A stretch of DNA of 64,000 bases from Enterobacter sp. 10-1 (GTDB lineage: Bacteria; Pseudomonadota; Gammaproteobacteria; Enterobacterales; Enterobacteriaceae), in assembly GCA_002270295.1 (NCBI GenBank), contig NISF01000001.1, forward strand, positions 1,302,001 through 1,366,000. Reading direction: 5' to 3'. A program made the position numbers and the translations under genes. The notes under the pieces were generated by a model that was not told where the DNA came from, made no database searches, and saw nothing but the letters and a program-made list of their open reading frames with translations. This document shows, piece after piece, positions 18,450-29,257 of the stretch (position 1 is its first letter; every line of letters starts with the position of its first letter).

Positions 18450-19397
18450 TTACTCGATCACAAAAACGCTGCGCTTCTGGCTGTTGTCGCGAGGCCAGGC
18501 CGCCGCCACTTCGCGCAGCGGCAGCGGCGTGGTGGCGATAGTAAACCCGCCGGCCGCGGCGGCCTGCAGCATCTCCCCGGTCGCTGCCAGCAGCTGGGTC
18601 ATTGACAGGCTGCCGATCCCGCTTCCCAGCAGCTGCAGCGGCGCCGAACGCAGTACCGCGCCGTTGAGTGAGATATCTGCCCCGGAGAGAGAGCCGACCT
18701 GGACGTAGCGCACCGGCGCATGGCCGGGGCTGCTTTTTGCCAGCGCCGGTAGCAGCAGTTCGGCGCTGGGGCCCCACAGATAGTCGACGACGACGTCGAT
18801 CTGCCCCGCAGCAAGCTCGGCGAACTGAGCCCGCAAAGTGGGATCGTCTGCGGTCAGGTTGATGCAGACATCCGCGTCGAGCGTTGCCAGCGTCCCTGCG
18901 TTACGTCCGGTGGCGATCACTTTTTTCGCTCCCAGATAGCGGGCGATCTGGATTGCCAGCTGGCCGGCGCTGCCGGTGGCGCCGTTGATCAGCACCGTCT
19001 CACCGGCGATAAAGCCCGCGCGTTTCACCAGCGCAGCCCAGGCCGACATCCCGGGGTTGGCCATAGCGGCGGCGGTAACATCGTCCAGCGCATCCGGCAG
19101 CGGCAGGCAGTTAGCCGCGGCCACCGGCGCCCGTTGCGCCATGCTGCCCCAGGGGGCGCGAGGGAAGGCGAAGTAAACGCGCTGCCCGTTCGGCAATGTT
19201 CCCACGCCGTCGATGCCGACGACAAAGGGCAGACGACCGTCAAAGCTATAGTGTTTGCCGCTTGCCCGGCCCTTGACGACATGGCTGATGGCGGCGGCGC
19301 GTACGTCAACCAGGAGATGGTTTTCATCGGCCTGCGGATCGGCAAAGTCCGCCCACACCGGGCCCTGCTGGAGTTCAAATACGACGGCTGCTTTCAT
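18450..19397 (-). CDS. MDR-family alcohol dehydrogenase/quinone oxidoreductase-like
   Basis: A 315-residue medium-chain dehydrogenase with N-terminal GroES-like domain (MKAAVVFELQQGPVWADF) and a Rossmann domain with INGATGSAGQLAIQIARYLGAKKVIATGR. The catalytic zinc ligands of true alcohol dehydrogenases are not seen, so an NADPH quinone- or enone-reductase activity is more likely. It is divergent from a MarR-type repressor over a 77-nt gap, a layout common for genes induced by small toxic compounds. Confidence 0.75.
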   Translation of the reverse strand: MKAAVVFELQQGPVWADFADPQADENHLLVDVRAAAISHVVKGRASGKHYSFDGRLPFVVGIDGVGTLPNGQRVYFAFPRAPWGSMAQRAPVAAANCLPLPDALDDVTAAAMANPGMSAWAALVKRAGFIAGETVLINGATGSAGQLAIQIARYLGAKKVIATGRNAGTLATLDADVCINLTADDPTLRAQFAELAAGQIDVVVDYLWGPSAELLLPALAKSSPGHAPVRYVQVGSLSGADISLNGAVLRSAPLQLLGSGIGSLSMTQLLAATGEMLQAAAAGGFTIATTPLPLREVAAAWPRDNSQKRSVFVIE

Positions 19398-19474
19398 GGC
19401 GTTACCTCCGGGAAGAAATTACGTGTAAAATGCACATATCAGATGGCGGCACTATACACCGGGTTAAATAATAT

Positions 19475-19939
19475 ATGCAATATGCACATAATAATTATGA
19501 CATCACCGACTTTCACGGGGCGCTGCTGGATATCATCCGCGTGATGAATCTGCCGGTGCGCGATGAGCAGATACTGCAGGCCGCCGAGGTGCAGCTCGAT
19601 CAGATCCTTTTTCCGCTGCTGGTGGCGATAGGGCGCTATGGGCCGGTTGGCGTGGTTGAGCTGGCGGATAGCCTGGGACGGGATTACACCACCGTTAGTC
19701 GGCAGGTGAAAAAGCTGGAGGCGCAGAACCTGGCGCTGAAGCAGCTTAACGTCAGCGATCGACGGATTAGTGAAGTGACTTTGAGCGAGCAGGGTAAGGC
19801 GCTGATTGAACGCATTGCGCTTGCCAGAACGCGGCTGATGAATCAGGTGCTGATGGACTGGACGCAGGAGGATGTGCTGGCGCTGTTCCGCCTGACGCGC
19901 AAATACGCGGACAGCCTGCAGCAAAAAACAACCGCCTGA
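19475..19939 (+). CDS. MarR-family transcriptional regulator
   Basis: A 154-residue MarR-type winged-helix protein; the DNA-binding region is GPVGVVELADSLGRDYTTVSRQVKKLEAQNLALKQLNVSDRRISEVTLSEQG. No clear Shine-Dalgarno precedes the ATG at 19475. Two ATGCACATA copies (19430-19438 and 19482-19490) flank the intergenic gap and may be operator half-sites for it. Likely represses the divergent dehydrogenase. The stop codon is embedded in the trp terminator hairpin. Confidence 0.8.
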   Translation: MQYAHNNYDITDFHGALLDIIRVMNLPVRDEQILQAAEVQLDQILFPLLVAIGRYGPVGVVELADSLGRDYTTVSRQVKKLEAQNLALKQLNVSDRRISEVTLSEQGKALIERIALARTRLMNQVLMDWTQEDVLALFRLTRKYADSLQQKTTA

Positions 19940-19955
19940 CGAGCCGCCAGGCGGT
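19922..19955 (-). terminator. trp operon terminator
   Basis: On the minus strand, just after trpA, the 8-bp stem ACCGCCTG/CAGGCGGT is followed by TTGTTTTTTGC. It overlaps the 3' end of the converging marR-type gene. Confidence 0.85.
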
Positions 19956-19962
19956 AGAGGTG

Positions 19963-20772
19963 TTACGCCGCTTTAGTGGCGGCTTTAAGGCCCTGCACAA
20001 AAGCCTTCAGCTCGGCCAGCATCGTTTGCGGATCGCTGAGGTTACGTTCGATGATTTTGACGATGGCGGAGCCGGAAATCGCCCCGGCGGCACCGGCGTC
20101 AATCGCGGCGGTAACCTGATCGGCGGCGGAAATACCGAAGCCCTGCAGCGGCGGCGCGGCGTTATACTCGCGCAGCTTCTCAATGAGATGATGCAGCGGC
20201 AGGGCGGCGCGGTTTTCCGCCCCGGTGACCCCGGCGCGCGACAGCAGATAGGTATAGCCGCGACCAAAGGAGGCGATCTGGCGCAGCAGATCGTCATCGG
20301 CATTCGGCGGACAGATGAAAATGGGCGCGATATTGTGCCGCATCGCCGCCTGGCGGAACGGCGCCGACTCTTCGATGGGGACATCGGCGACCAGCACGGA
20401 ATCCACGCCAACCCGCGCGCATTCGGCATAGAACGCGTCAATGCCGGGGCTGAACACCAGGTTCGCGTACATCAGCAGGCCGATAGGGATCGTCGGGTGC
20501 TTGTGACGGATCGCCGCCAGCATCTCGAAGCACTGCGCCGGCGTTACGCCGGCGGCGAACGCACGCAGGGCTGCGCCCTGGATCGTCGGGCCATCGGCCA
20601 GCGGGTCGGAGAAGGGAATACCCAGCTCCAGGGCGTCGGCGCCCGCTTCGATCAGCGTGTCGATGATTTGCAGCGACAGAGCCGGATTTGGATCGCCAAG
20701 CGTCACGAAGGGAACAAACGCGCCTTCCTGGCGGGATTTCAGTTGTGCAAACAGCGTCTCATAACGTTCCAT
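19963..20772 (-). CDS. trpA: Tryptophan synthase alpha subunit
   Basis: TrpA cleaves indole-3-glycerol phosphate to indole and glyceraldehyde-3-phosphate; indole is channelled to TrpB in the alpha2beta2 complex. The 269-residue TIM barrel has the catalytic Glu in FVTLGDPNP...[21 protein letters not shown], with Asp in the same stretch. It overlaps the trpB stop by one base, as expected for translational coupling of subunits made in equal amounts. Confidence 0.98.
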   Translation of the reverse strand: MERYETLFAQLKSRQEGAFVPFVTLGDPNPALSLQIIDTLIEAGADALELGIPFSDPLADGPTIQGAALRAFAAGVTPAQCFEMLAAIRHKHPTIPIGLLMYANLVFSPGIDAFYAECARVGVDSVLVADVPIEESAPFRQAAMRHNIAPIFICPPNADDDLLRQIASFGRGYTYLLSRAGVTGAENRAALPLHHLIEKLREYNAAPPLQGFGISAADQVTAAIDAGAAGAISGSAIVKIIERNLSDPQTMLAELKAFVQGLKAATKAA

Positions 20773-21965
20773 CAGATTTCCCCTCGCGCTTTCAGAATAT
20801 CGTGTACGGTGAAGATGTCTTTATCGCCGCGACCGGACAGGTTAACCACCAGCAGCTGCTCTTTTTCCGGATTTTCACGCATCATTTTTAGCGCATGGGC
20901 CAGGGCGTGGGAGGATTCCAGGGCCGGAATAATCCCCTCATGGCGGGAGAGCTCTTTGAAAGCCTCCAGCGCTTCGTTGTCGGTTATCGACACGTAGTCG
21001 GCGCGGCCGGTGCTGTTGAGGAACGCATGCTGAGGGCCCACCGACGGGAAGTCCAGCCCGGCGGAGATAGAGTAAGATTCTTCAATCTGGCCGTCATCGG
21101 TCTGCATCATCGGCGATTTCATGCCGAAATAGATGCCAATGCGACCGTGCTTCAGCGGCGCGCCGTGCTCGCCGGTTTCAATTCCGTGGCCCGCCGGTTC
21201 CACGCCGATCAGGCCGACGTTGGTTTCCTCGATAAAGTCAGCAAACATGCCGATTGCGTTGGAGCCGCCGCCGACGCAGGCGATGACCGCATCCGGCAGA
21301 CGGCCTTCGCGCTCGAGGATCTGCGCTTTGGTCTCTTCGCCGATCATGCGCTGGAATTCGCGGACGATGGTCGGGAACGGGTGCGGGCCGGCTGCGGTAC
21401 CGAGCATATAGTGAGCGGTATCGTAGCTGCCGGACCAGTCGCGCAGCGCTTCGTTACAGGCGTCTTTCAGCGTGGAGGAGCCGCTGTGCACCGGGATCAC
21501 TTCCGCGCCCATCAGACGCATGCGGAAGACGTTTGGCGACTGACGCTCAACGTCTTTCGCGCCCATATAAATGCGGCATTTCAGGCCGAGCAGCGCGCTG
21601 GCGAGCGCGGAGGCCACGCCGTGCTGTCCGGCACCGGTTTCGGCAATGATTTCGGTTTTGCCCATGCGCTTCGCCAGCAGCGCCTGGCCCAGCACCTGGT
21701 TGGTTTTATGCGCGCCGCCGTGCAGCAGATCTTCACGCTTGAGGTACAGCGTGGTGCGGGTGCCTGCGGTCAGGTTACGACATTTGGTCAGGGCCGTTGG
21801 GCGACCGGCGTAGTTTTTCAGCAGGTCGCTAAATTCAGCCTGGAACTCAGGATCTTTCTGCGCGCTGACGAAAGCTTCTTCCAGCTGGCGCAGGGCGGGC
21901 ATCAGGATCTGCGGGACGTACATACCGCCAAATTCGCCAAAATAGGGGTTCAGTAAAGTACTCAT
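20772..21965 (-). CDS. trpB: Tryptophan synthase beta subunit
   Basis: TrpB is the PLP enzyme that joins indole and serine to give tryptophan. The PLP lysine is in the signature [24 protein letters not shown], the phosphate-binding loop in [12 protein letters not shown]. Length is 397 residues as in E. coli. It lies 14 nt after trpCF and overlaps the trpA start. Confidence 0.98.
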   Translation of the reverse strand: MSTLLNPYFGEFGGMYVPQILMPALRQLEEAFVSAQKDPEFQAEFSDLLKNYAGRPTALTKCRNLTAGTRTTLYLKREDLLHGGAHKTNQVLGQALLAKRMGKTEIIAETGAGQHGVASALASALLGLKCRIYMGAKDVERQSPNVFRMRLMGAEVIPVHSGSSTLKDACNEALRDWSGSYDTAHYMLGTAAGPHPFPTIVREFQRMIGEETKAQILEREGRLPDAVIACVGGGSNAIGMFADFIEETNVGLIGVEPAGHGIETGEHGAPLKHGRIGIYFGMKSPMMQTDDGQIEESYSISAGLDFPSVGPQHAFLNSTGRADYVSITDNEALEAFKELSRHEGIIPALESSHALAHALKMMRENPEKEQLLVVNLSGRGDKDIFTVHDILKARGEI

Positions 21966-21979
21966 TATTGCATTGCTCC

Positions 21980-23338
21980 TTAATATGCGCGCAGCGTCTG
22001 GAAAACCGAGGCCAGCTTGCTGGCGTCTTTAATACCCGGCTGCGACTCAACGCCTGAATTAAAATCGAGTCCGGCACAGCCGCTTTTGGCGGCTTCTACG
22101 CAGTTATCGGCACCGAGTCCGCCTGCCAGCAGGACGTTACGCAGGTCCTGGCCTTGCAGAAGCGTCCAGTCGAAACGCTGGCCGCTGCCGCCCTGGCCGT
22201 TATCGAAGAGATATTTATCGACGTGCTGCAGGTTGCGTTCCGGCAGCGTGTCGCCCACGCTGAGCGCTTTCCAGATCTGGATTTGACCCGGCAGCCGCGC
22301 ACGCAGCGCGTCGATATAGGCCTGGTCTTCGCTGCCGTGCAGCTGAACCGCAGCCAGCCGCAGGCTCTCTGCGCGGTCAGCCACCTCCTGGAGCGGCGCA
22401 TCGCGGAACACCCCGACGTAGCGCAGCCCGGCGGCCTGGATAATCTCTTTAGCCTGCGCCTCGTTGACGACGCGCGGTGAGCCAGGGACGAAAATCAGCC
22501 CGCCGTAGAGGGCGCCGGATTCATAGGCCACCTGCGCGTCCTGAGCACGGGTCAGGCCGCAGACTTTGTTTTCACCGAGCAGCACGCGCTTAACGGCCGC
22601 GTCGAGGTCATCGTGCTCCATCAGCGCTGAGCCAATCAGGAAGCCGTTAGCAAAGTTGCTGAGATCGCGAACCTCGGCGTAGGTATGAATCCCGGATTCG
22701 CAGATCACGGTGACGTCATGGCCCAGACGCGGCGCCAGCTGGCGGGTGCGGTTGAGGTCAATCGACATATCGCGCAGATCGCGGTTGTTGATCCCGACCA
22801 CCTTCGCCTTCAGCGCGATGGCGCGCTCCAGCTCTTCTTCAGTACTGACTTCGGTCAGCACGCCCATGTTCAGACTGTGCGCGACGGCGGCGAGCTGGCG
22901 ATACTGTTCATCGTCCAGCACCGACAGCATCAGCAGGCAGGCGTCGGCCTGATAGTAGCGCGCGAGATAGATCTGGTAAGGATCGATGGTGAAATCCTTG
23001 CACAGTATCGGCTGCGGTGCGATGGCGCTGACGATGGGCAGAAAATCAAAGCTGCCCTGGAAATATTTCTCATCGCACAGCACCGAGATCGCCGAGGCGT
23101 AGTTTTTATACACTCCGGCGATGGCCGCCGGGTCAAAATCCTGGCGAATCAGGCCCTTCGACGGCGAGGCTTTTTTGCACTCGAGAATAAACACGCTGCG
23201 CGTCCCGGCAAGGGCATCGTAAAAGTTACGCTGCGTCGGGACGACCTCGTTTTGAAAACTGGCTAACGGCTGCTGCTGCTTGCGGGCTTCTACCCAAATC
23301 GCTTTGTCGGCAACGATTTTTGCTAAAACGGTCTGCAT
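21980..23338 (-). CDS. trpCF: Fused indole-3-glycerol-phosphate synthase/phosphoribosylanthranilate isomerase
   Basis: A bifunctional enzyme of two fused TIM barrels, as in all enterobacteria. Residues about 1-255 are the synthase ([21 protein letters not shown] with the catalytic Lys, later CESGI) and the rest is the isomerase ([12 protein letters not shown] with the catalytic Cys, ending [15 protein letters not shown]). Length is 452. It starts 3 nt after the trpGD stop. Confidence 0.98.
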   Translation of the reverse strand: MQTVLAKIVADKAIWVEARKQQQPLASFQNEVVPTQRNFYDALAGTRSVFILECKKASPSKGLIRQDFDPAAIAGVYKNYASAISVLCDEKYFQGSFDFLPIVSAIAPQPILCKDFTIDPYQIYLARYYQADACLLMLSVLDDEQYRQLAAVAHSLNMGVLTEVSTEEELERAIALKAKVVGINNRDLRDMSIDLNRTRQLAPRLGHDVTVICESGIHTYAEVRDLSNFANGFLIGSALMEHDDLDAAVKRVLLGENKVCGLTRAQDAQVAYESGALYGGLIFVPGSPRVVNEAQAKEIIQAAGLRYVGVFRDAPLQEVADRAESLRLAAVQLHGSEDQAYIDALRARLPGQIQIWKALSVGDTLPERNLQHVDKYLFDNGQGGSGQRFDWTLLQGQDLRNVLLAGGLGADNCVEAAKSGCAGLDFNSGVESQPGIKDASKLASVFQTLRAY

Positions 23339-23341
23339 TAT

Positions 23342-24937
23342 TTACCCTCTTGCCGCTAATGCGGTCACTCTGTCATAGGCCGCTCCGCTGCGCAGCACGT
23401 CAATCACCTGTCGGGCGTTGGCTTTCAGGTCTTCATGCCCGTGTAAACGCATCAGCATAGCGACGTTGGCGGCGACAGCGGCTTCGTGAGCGGCTTCACC
23501 TTTACCTTGTAGTAAGCGCGTCAGAATGTCACGGTTTTCTTCCGGCGTGCCGCCGGCCAGCTGTTCCTGGTGATAAGGCGTCAGGCCAAAATCATCCGCG
23601 GTCAGCTGATAGCTTTTGATCTCGCCGTTATTCAGCTCCGCGACCACCGTCGGCGCGTGGAGCGACACCTCATCCATGCCGCCGCTGTGGACGACCGCTG
23701 CCCGCTGGTAGCCCAGCACGCGCAGGGTTTCCGCGATAGGCAGCACCAGCTCCGGGCTGTAGACGCCAATCAGCGCCAGCGGCGGATGCGCCGGGTTAAT
23801 CAGCGGCCCCAGCACGTTGAACAGCGTCCGGGTCTTCAGCTGCTGACGGACCGGCATCGCGTGGCGAAAACCGGTGTGATATTTCGGCGCAAACAGGAAG
23901 CAGACGCCCAGCTCATCCAGCGCGGTGCGGGATTTATCGGCGTTCATATCCAGGTTGATGCCGAATGCGGCCAGCAGGTCGGAAGAGCCGGATTTGCTGG
24001 AGACGCTACGGTTGCCGTGCTTCGCCACCTTCAGCCCACAGGCTGCGGCGACAAACGCGCTGGCGGTAGAAATATTGATGCTGTTGCTGCCGTCGCCGCC
24101 GGTGCCGACGATATCGGCAAACGGGTAGTCAGGACGCGGGAACGGCGCGGCATTTTCCAGCAGGGCGGTGGCCGCTCCGGCAATCTCCTGCGGCTGCTCG
24201 CCGCGCACCTTCATGCTGACCAGGGCGGCGGCCAGCTGCTCGGGCTTCACTTCGCCGCGCACCACCGCAGAAAACAGCTGGTGGCTCTCCTGCTGGCTGA
24301 GGGTTTCCGCCTGATACAGCTTTTCCAGAATCGGCTGGATGGTATTGGTTTGCTCCAGCTTCTGCAGCGCCCAGGCCAGCGTTTGCTCCAGCAGACGCGC
24401 GCCCTGGGTGGTAAGAATCGACTCCGGGTGGAACTGGAAGCCGCAAACGCGATCGGCATCATGACGCACCGCCATCACCATCCCGTTATAGTTGGCGTTG
24501 ATGGTCAGCCCGGCCGGAATATTGCTGCCGACCAGCGAATGGTAGCGGGCAACCGGCAGCGGGTTAGTCAGGCCGGCAAACATCGCCTGGCCGTCGTGCT
24601 CGATGCTGGAGGCTTTACCGTGCAGGATTTCGCCCGCCTGGCCCACGTAGCCGCCGTAGGCTTCAACAATCGCCTGATGGCCAAGGCAGATGCCGATGAT
24701 CGGCAGCTTGCCGCGCAGCCGGGTCAGCAGCTCCGGCATGCAGCCGGCTTCGCTCGGCGTGCCCGGGCCTGGGGAGAGCATCAGCACCGGATTGTCCATC
24801 GTGCCGATACGCTCAATTAAGGTCTGCGCCGGAACCGAGTTACGGTAAATCACCACGTTATGGCCGTTGGCGCGCAGCTGGTCTGCCAGGTTATAGGTAA
24901 AGGAATCGATATTATCGAGCAGCAGAATGTCGGCCAT
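23342..24937 (-). CDS. trpGD: Fused anthranilate synthase glutaminase/anthranilate phosphoribosyltransferase
   Basis: The N-terminal third is the glutamine amidotransferase subunit of anthranilate synthase (catalytic Cys84 in GICLGHQAI; His/Glu in FQFHPES). The C-terminal two thirds is the phosphoribosyltransferase ([17 protein letters not shown] for PRPP binding). The 531-residue fusion is the enterobacterial form, often called trpD. Its ATG overlaps the trpE stop by one base, coupling synthesis of the two partners. Confidence 0.98.
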   Translation of the reverse strand: MADILLLDNIDSFTYNLADQLRANGHNVVIYRNSVPAQTLIERIGTMDNPVLMLSPGPGTPSEAGCMPELLTRLRGKLPIIGICLGHQAIVEAYGGYVGQAGEILHGKASSIEHDGQAMFAGLTNPLPVARYHSLVGSNIPAGLTINANYNGMVMAVRHDADRVCGFQFHPESILTTQGARLLEQTLAWALQKLEQTNTIQPILEKLYQAETLSQQESHQLFSAVVRGEVKPEQLAAALVSMKVRGEQPQEIAGAATALLENAAPFPRPDYPFADIVGTGGDGSNSINISTASAFVAAACGLKVAKHGNRSVSSKSGSSDLLAAFGINLDMNADKSRTALDELGVCFLFAPKYHTGFRHAMPVRQQLKTRTLFNVLGPLINPAHPPLALIGVYSPELVLPIAETLRVLGYQRAAVVHSGGMDEVSLHAPTVVAELNNGEIKSYQLTADDFGLTPYHQEQLAGGTPEENRDILTRLLQGKGEAAHEAAVAANVAMLMRLHGHEDLKANARQVIDVLRSGAAYDRVTALAARG

Positions 24938-26499
24938 TAGAAAGTCTCCTTAGCGTGGTGGGCTTGGGCAATTGCGCGCAGCACCGCGCGGGCTTTATTT
25001 CGGGTTTCATCTGCTTCTGACTGAGGCACTGAATCCAGGACAATACCGGCGCCGGCCTGAACGGTGGCAATGCCGTCCTGCACGTAGGCAGAGCGAATCA
25101 CGATGCAGGTATCCAGGTCGCCGTGGGCGGTGAAATAGCCGACGGCGCCGCCGTAGCTCCCGCGACGCTTGCCCTCGGCGGCGGCGATAAGCTGCATCGC
25201 GCGCACCTTCGGCGCTCCGCTCAGGGTGCCCATATTCATACAGGCGCGATAGGCATGCAAAACGTCGAGGTCGTTACGCAGCTCGCCGACCACCCGGGAA
25301 ACCAGGTGCATCACGAAAGAGTAGCGGTCGACTTTGGTCAGGTCGGCCACGTAGCGGCTACCCGGCGTGCAGATGCGGGCGAGGTCGTTACGCGCCAGAT
25401 CGACCAGCATCAGGTGCTCGGAGAGCTCTTTATGGTCGGTGCGCATTTCGAGTTCGATACGGCTGTCGAGATCGCGATCCAGCGAACCGTCGGCGCGACG
25501 ACCGCGCGGGCGGGTACCGGCAATCGGGTAGATCTCAATCTGGCGGCTGACGGCATCGTACTTCAGCGAACTCTCCGGCGACGCGCCGAACAGGGTGAAG
25601 TCGTTATCCTGCATAAAGAACATGTACGGGCTCGGGTTGCTCTTCTTCAGCACGTCGTAGGCTGCCAGCGGCGACGGGCAGGGCAGAGAGAAGCGACGCG
25701 ATGGCACCACCTGGAAAATTTCGCCGGCGCGAATTGCGCGCTGCATTTTGCGGACCACGGCGCCGTACTCGTCGTCGCTCTGGTCGCAGTCGCAGGTCAT
25801 CTGCTCTACCGCGGTGACCGGCAGCGGCGCCGGCGGTTCGTTGAGCTGCTGGCGAAGCTGGGCGATACGCTGCGTCAGACGCTGCTTTTCGCTCGCCAGC
25901 GGCGTGAACAGGCTCGACTGGATGCGGGTGCTTTTGCTCTGGTGATCGATAACCAGCAGCGTTTCCGCCAGGTAGAAGCAGTAGTCCGGGCAGGCGGTGT
26001 CGCTTTCCAGAGGCGGCAGGTCTTCGAAACCGGCCACCAGGTCATAGGCAAACAGGCCGCCGAAGAACATCGCTTCGCGCTCGTCGTGCGGAACGGTCAC
26101 CAGATCCTGCAGCAGGCGGAAGGCGTCAAAGACCGACAAAGAGCACAGGCGGGCGTCTTCATCCAGCAGGGCGCTGACCGGCGGGAAGGTTAAGGTCCGG
26201 CCGTTCGGCTGACGCAGATTTTCGATGCCGGAGGGCAGAGCGTTGTCGAGTAAATCCAGCAGCGATGCGCCGTTGCTGGAAAGCGCCTGAATGGTGACAG
26301 TGTCACCTAAGGCGGTGATGCGCAGCGCGCTGTCAACCAGCAGCAGGCTCTTTAAATCATCCTTACTGTCGATATCGGCAGATTCCAGCAGCAGGGTTGC
26401 CGGACGCGCGCCGCACAGCTGGTGGAACAGCGCCGTCGGGTTTTCGCGATAGATGGCGTCGCTGGTGAGAAGCTCGAGTGCCGGTTTTGATGTTTGCAT
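24937..26499 (-). CDS. trpE: Anthranilate synthase component I
   Basis: TrpE makes anthranilate from chorismate with ammonia from the TrpG domain and is feedback-inhibited by tryptophan. The inhibitor-binding motif LLLESAD with Ser40 is intact, so the enzyme should be feedback-sensitive. The C-terminal catalytic part has the chorismate-binding signatures [14 protein letters not shown] and [11 protein letters not shown]. The start at 26499 ([11 protein letters not shown]) gives 520 residues; the frame stays open a further 57 codons through the leader. Confidence 0.98.
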   Translation of the reverse strand: MQTSKPALELLTSDAIYRENPTALFHQLCGARPATLLLESADIDSKDDLKSLLLVDSALRITALGDTVTIQALSSNGASLLDLLDNALPSGIENLRQPNGRTLTFPPVSALLDEDARLCSLSVFDAFRLLQDLVTVPHDEREAMFFGGLFAYDLVAGFEDLPPLESDTACPDYCFYLAETLLVIDHQSKSTRIQSSLFTPLASEKQRLTQRIAQLRQQLNEPPAPLPVTAVEQMTCDCDQSDDEYGAVVRKMQRAIRAGEIFQVVPSRRFSLPCPSPLAAYDVLKKSNPSPYMFFMQDNDFTLFGASPESSLKYDAVSRQIEIYPIAGTRPRGRRADGSLDRDLDSRIELEMRTDHKELSEHLMLVDLARNDLARICTPGSRYVADLTKVDRYSFVMHLVSRVVGELRNDLDVLHAYRACMNMGTLSGAPKVRAMQLIAAAEGKRRGSYGGAVGYFTAHGDLDTCIVIRSAYVQDGIATVQAGAGIVLDSVPQSEADETRNKARAVLRAIAQAHHAKETF

Positions 26500-26535
26500 T
26501 ATTGTTCTCGCCTGTTCGGTATAATAATTTGTCCA

Positions 26536-26560
26536 ATAAAAAGCCCGCTCATTGGCGGGC
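26536..26560 (-). promoter_or_regulatory. trp attenuator terminator
   Basis: On the minus strand the stem GCCCGC/GCGGGC (26543-26548/26555-26560) followed by TTTTTATT is the 3:4 terminator of the classical trp attenuator, between trpL and trpE. Confidence 0.93.
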
Positions 26561-26606
26561 CGGGTATCTGTATGCTGAGTGCAAAACGCGATCACGCCGC
26601 CCGTTA

Positions 26607-26654
26607 TCAGGAGGTGCGCCACCAGCCGTGCAGAGTGATAATTTGCGTTTTCAT
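26607..26654 (-). CDS. trpL: trp operon leader peptide
   Basis: A 15-codon ORF encoding [15 protein letters not shown] with the tandem Trp codons near its end. Ribosome stalling at the two Trp codons favours the anti-terminator pairing and lets transcription continue into trpE. It lies between the trp promoter and the attenuator, exactly where expected. Confidence 0.96.
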   Translation of the reverse strand: MKTQIITLHGWWRTS

Positions 26655-26682
26655 CGTGATACCCCTTCATGTGAACTTGCGT

Positions 26683-26714
26683 ACTAGTTAACTAGTCCAG
26701 AGGAATAATGTCAA
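26683..26714 (-). promoter_or_regulatory. trp promoter and TrpR operator
   Basis: On the minus strand TTGACA (26709-26714), a 17-bp spacer and TTAACT (26686-26691) form the promoter. The perfect palindrome ACTAGTTAACTAGT (26683-26696) over the -10 is the TrpR operator, as in E. coli. Confidence 0.95.
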
Positions 26715-26789
26715 CCCCTGTTTGCAGATTTTCTCCGCGAGTCGGTATGATAATGCGCTTATTTAAGTCCATGTCCAGCAGGAGTCATC

Positions 26790-27653
26790 TTGAGCGATAC
26801 CCTTTACGCAGTGATTTACGATCTGCATAGCCATACCACCGCCTCTGACGGGCGGCTGACTCCAGAAGAACTTGTCCATCGCGCCCACCAGATGCGGGTC
26901 GGGACGCTGGCGATTACCGATCACGATACCGTTGCGGCCATTCCTGCGGCGCGGGCGGAAATTGCCCGCGCCGGCCTGCCGCTGACGCTGGTGACCGGGG
27001 TGGAAATTTCAACCCTGTGGGAAAACCATGAAATTCATATCGTGGGCCTGAATATTGATATTGAGCATCCGGCGATGCTGGCCCTGCTTGATGAGCAGAA
27101 GGCGCGCCGCCAGCTGCGGGCGCAGATGATTGCCGAGCGGCTGGATAAGGCCCGAATTCCCGGGGCGTGGGAAGGGGCGATGAAGCTTGCCGACGGCGGG
27201 GCGGTGACCCGCGGGCATTTTGCCCGTTTCCTCGTGGAGGCAGGCCACGCCAGCAATATGGCCGATGTTTTTAAAAAATATCTCGCCCGTGGGAAAACCG
27301 GTTACGTTCCGCCGCAGTGGTGTACAATAAAACAAGCGATTGATGTCATTCATCATTCTGGCGGCAAAGCGGTTGTCGCCCATCCTGGGCGCTACGATCT
27401 CTCCGCCAAGTGGCTGAAAAGGCTGTTGGCCCACTTTAGCGAGCAGGGCGGCGATGCGATGGAGCTGGCCCAATGTCAGCAGGCGCCGCATGAGCGCACG
27501 CAGCTTGCCGCGTACGCCGTACAGTTTGGTCTTCTGGGTTCACAGGGTTCTGATTTCCATCAGCCCTGCCCGTGGATTGAGCTGGGTCGGAAACTTTGGC
27601 TACCCGCAGGTGTAGAAGGGATCTGGCACAGTTGGGAAACGGCCGCAGAATAA
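26790..27653 (+). CDS. rnm: 5'-3' exoribonuclease Rnm (RNase AM, YciV/TrpH)
   Basis: A PHP-domain nuclease that matures the 5' ends of 5S, 16S and 23S rRNA and degrades 3',5'-pAp. Metal-binding motifs include YDLHSHTTASDG, ITDHDT, GVEIS and GSDFHQPCPW. It begins with TTG at 26790 (AGGAG six bases upstream), and E. coli also uses TTG. Length is 287. It is divergent from trp and followed at 15 nt by yciO, the enterobacterial order. Confidence 0.95.
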   Translation: MSDTLYAVIYDLHSHTTASDGRLTPEELVHRAHQMRVGTLAITDHDTVAAIPAARAEIARAGLPLTLVTGVEISTLWENHEIHIVGLNIDIEHPAMLALLDEQKARRQLRAQMIAERLDKARIPGAWEGAMKLADGGAVTRGHFARFLVEAGHASNMADVFKKYLARGKTGYVPPQWCTIKQAIDVIHHSGGKAVVAHPGRYDLSAKWLKRLLAHFSEQGGDAMELAQCQQAPHERTQLAAYAVQFGLLGSQGSDFHQPCPWIELGRKLWLPAGVEGIWHSWETAAE

Positions 27654-27668
27654 AATTGAGAGGGAAGT

Positions 27669-28289
27669 ATGAGCCAGTTTTTTTACATCCATCCGGACAA
27701 CCCGCAGGCGCGGTTGATTAACCAGGCGGTGGAGATTGTGCGTAAAGGCGGGGTGATTGTCTACCCCACGGATTCAGGCTACGCATTGGGGTGTAAGATT
27801 GAAGATAAGGGCGCGATGGAGCGGATCTGCCGCATTCGTCAACTGCCGGACGGCCACAACTTCACCCTGATGTGCCGCGATCTCTCCGAGCTGTCGACCT
27901 ACGCGTTTGTCGACAACGTGGCGTTTCGCCTGATTAAAAACAATACGCCGGGCAACTACACGTTTATCCTCAAGGGGACCAAAGAGGTGCCGCGTCGCCT
28001 GCTGCAGGAAAAACGTAAAACCATCGGCATGCGCGTGCCGTCGAACCCGATTGCCCAGGCGCTGCTCGAGACCCTGGGCGAGCCGATGCTCTCCACCTCG
28101 CTGATGCTGCCGGGCAGCGAATTCACCGAGTCCGATCCGGAAGAGATTAAGGATCGGCTGGAGAAGCTGGTCGATCTGATTATCCACGGCGGCTATCTCG
28201 GCCAGCAGCCGACCACGGTTATCGACCTGACCGAAGATTCGCCGGTCGTGGTACGTGAAGGCGTTGGCGACGTGAAGCCGTTCCAGTAA
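27669..28289 (+). CDS. yciO: YciO, TsaC/Sua5-like protein
   Basis: YciO is a TsaC/YrdC-fold protein related to the threonylcarbamoyl-AMP synthases but with a different, less certain role. The 206-residue product has the YrdC core KGGVIVYPTDSGYALGCKI and MRVPSNPIAQALLETLGEPMLSTSL. In E. coli yciQ and rluB follow; here the choline-sulfate cluster and an integrated element lie between yciO and rluB, and yciQ is missing. Confidence 0.94.
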   Translation: MSQFFYIHPDNPQARLINQAVEIVRKGGVIVYPTDSGYALGCKIEDKGAMERICRIRQLPDGHNFTLMCRDLSELSTYAFVDNVAFRLIKNNTPGNYTFILKGTKEVPRRLLQEKRKTIGMRVPSNPIAQALLETLGEPMLSTSLMLPGSEFTESDPEEIKDRLEKLVDLIIHGGYLGQQPTTVIDLTEDSPVVVREGVGDVKPFQ

Positions 28290-28303
28290 CGGAATCCCTC
28301 CTC

Positions 28304-28333
28304 CCCGGCAGCATCGCGATCCAGGCTGCCGGG
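28304..28333. repeat. REP-like palindrome after yciO
   Basis: A 9-bp stem CCCGGCAGC/GCTGCCGGG without T-run, in the gap between converging yciO and the ABC permease. Could be a REP unit or a weak terminator. Confidence 0.4.
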
Positions 28334-28375
28334 ATCGCGACAGGCTTGCCCCATCCGCGCATGATGCAGGTAGCT

Positions 28376-29257
28376 TTATTTTGACCTGAGTCGAAATAGT
28401 CCGCCGGGAATCGTCCTTCTGGCGCCAGAAGGCTCGCCGCGTCGTGCAAAGCTTGCGGAGAGCCGATCCAGCAGGATGGCAATCAGCACCACCACGAAAC
28501 CACTCTGCAGGCCAGTGCCAATCTCCAGCTGTTGAATGCTGCTCAAAATATCGTTACCCAGCCCACCGGCCCCGACCATCGAGGCGATGATAACCATCGA
28601 CATGGCCATCATAATCGATTGATTCACGCCGGCCATAATCGAGGGCTGCGCGGCGGGCAGCTGCACTTTCCACAGCAGCTGCCACGGCGTGCAGCCAAAG
28701 GCGATGCCTGCCTCGATGCGCGAAGCGTTAACCTGGCGAATGCCTAAATCGGTCAGGCGCACGACCGGCGGCATAGAAAACAGAATCGTGGCGAAGATCC
28801 CCGGAGGGCGGCCAAGCCCGAACAAAATCGTCGCGGGTATCAGGTATACAAAGGCGGGCATGGTCTGCATAAAATCAAGCACGGTGCGAATGATGCTGCC
28901 GATAGCCGCGCGTCGCGCGCTCCAGATCCCGAGCGGAATACCGATCAGCAGGCTGAAAAACGTGGATGACAGGGTTAGCGCCAGCGTCACCGCCGCGTGC
29001 TCGCTGTAGCCGCTGTAAATGATATACAGCGAAGCAAGCAGGGCAAACAGCGCGAAACTTTTGCCAATTCGCCACGCGCCGAGCCAGACCGCGATAATCA
29101 CCAGCCCCCACGGCGAAAGCGCATTTATTACGCTCTCGATGCCCCCGGCGAAGCTGTCGATAGCATGGGCGAAACCGTCAAAGCCGCCGCCGGCGTGTAC
29201 CAGCAGGCGCTGCACGGCGGCGTCAATCTGACGACTGAAATCGAGGGGGTAGCTCAT
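28376..29257 (-). CDS. ABC transporter permease, choline/betaine type (ProW-like)
   Basis: A 293-residue inner-membrane permease of the ProW/ChoW family for quaternary amines. Conserved features include TPWQLLWKVQLPAAQPSIMAGVNQSIMMAMSMVIIASMVGAGGLG, the EAA loop contacting the ATPase. It overlaps the 3' end of the upstream ATPase gene by 4 nt, so both are one operon. The neighbouring binding protein and choline-sulfatase suggest the substrate is choline or choline-O-sulfate. Confidence 0.88.
   Translation of the reverse strand: MSYPLDFSRQIDAAVQRLLVHAGGGFDGFAHAIDSFAGGIESVINALSPWGLVIIAVWLGAWRIGKSFALFALLASLYIIYSGYSEHAAVTLALTLSSTFFSLLIGIPLGIWSARRAAIGSIIRTVLDFMQTMPAFVYLIPATILFGLGRPPGIFATILFSMPPVVRLTDLGIRQVNASRIEAGIAFGCTPWQLLWKVQLPAAQPSIMAGVNQSIMMAMSMVIIASMVGAGGLGNDILSSIQQLEIGTGLQSGFVVVLIAILLDRLSASFARRGEPSGARRTIPGGLFRLRSK

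Noticed and set aside
19960-26193. Long plus-strand ORFs opposite the trp operon (up to 416 codons)
   Set aside because: Shadows of GC-rich coding DNA; translations are Arg/His/Gln-rich and the minus strand encodes certain enzymes.
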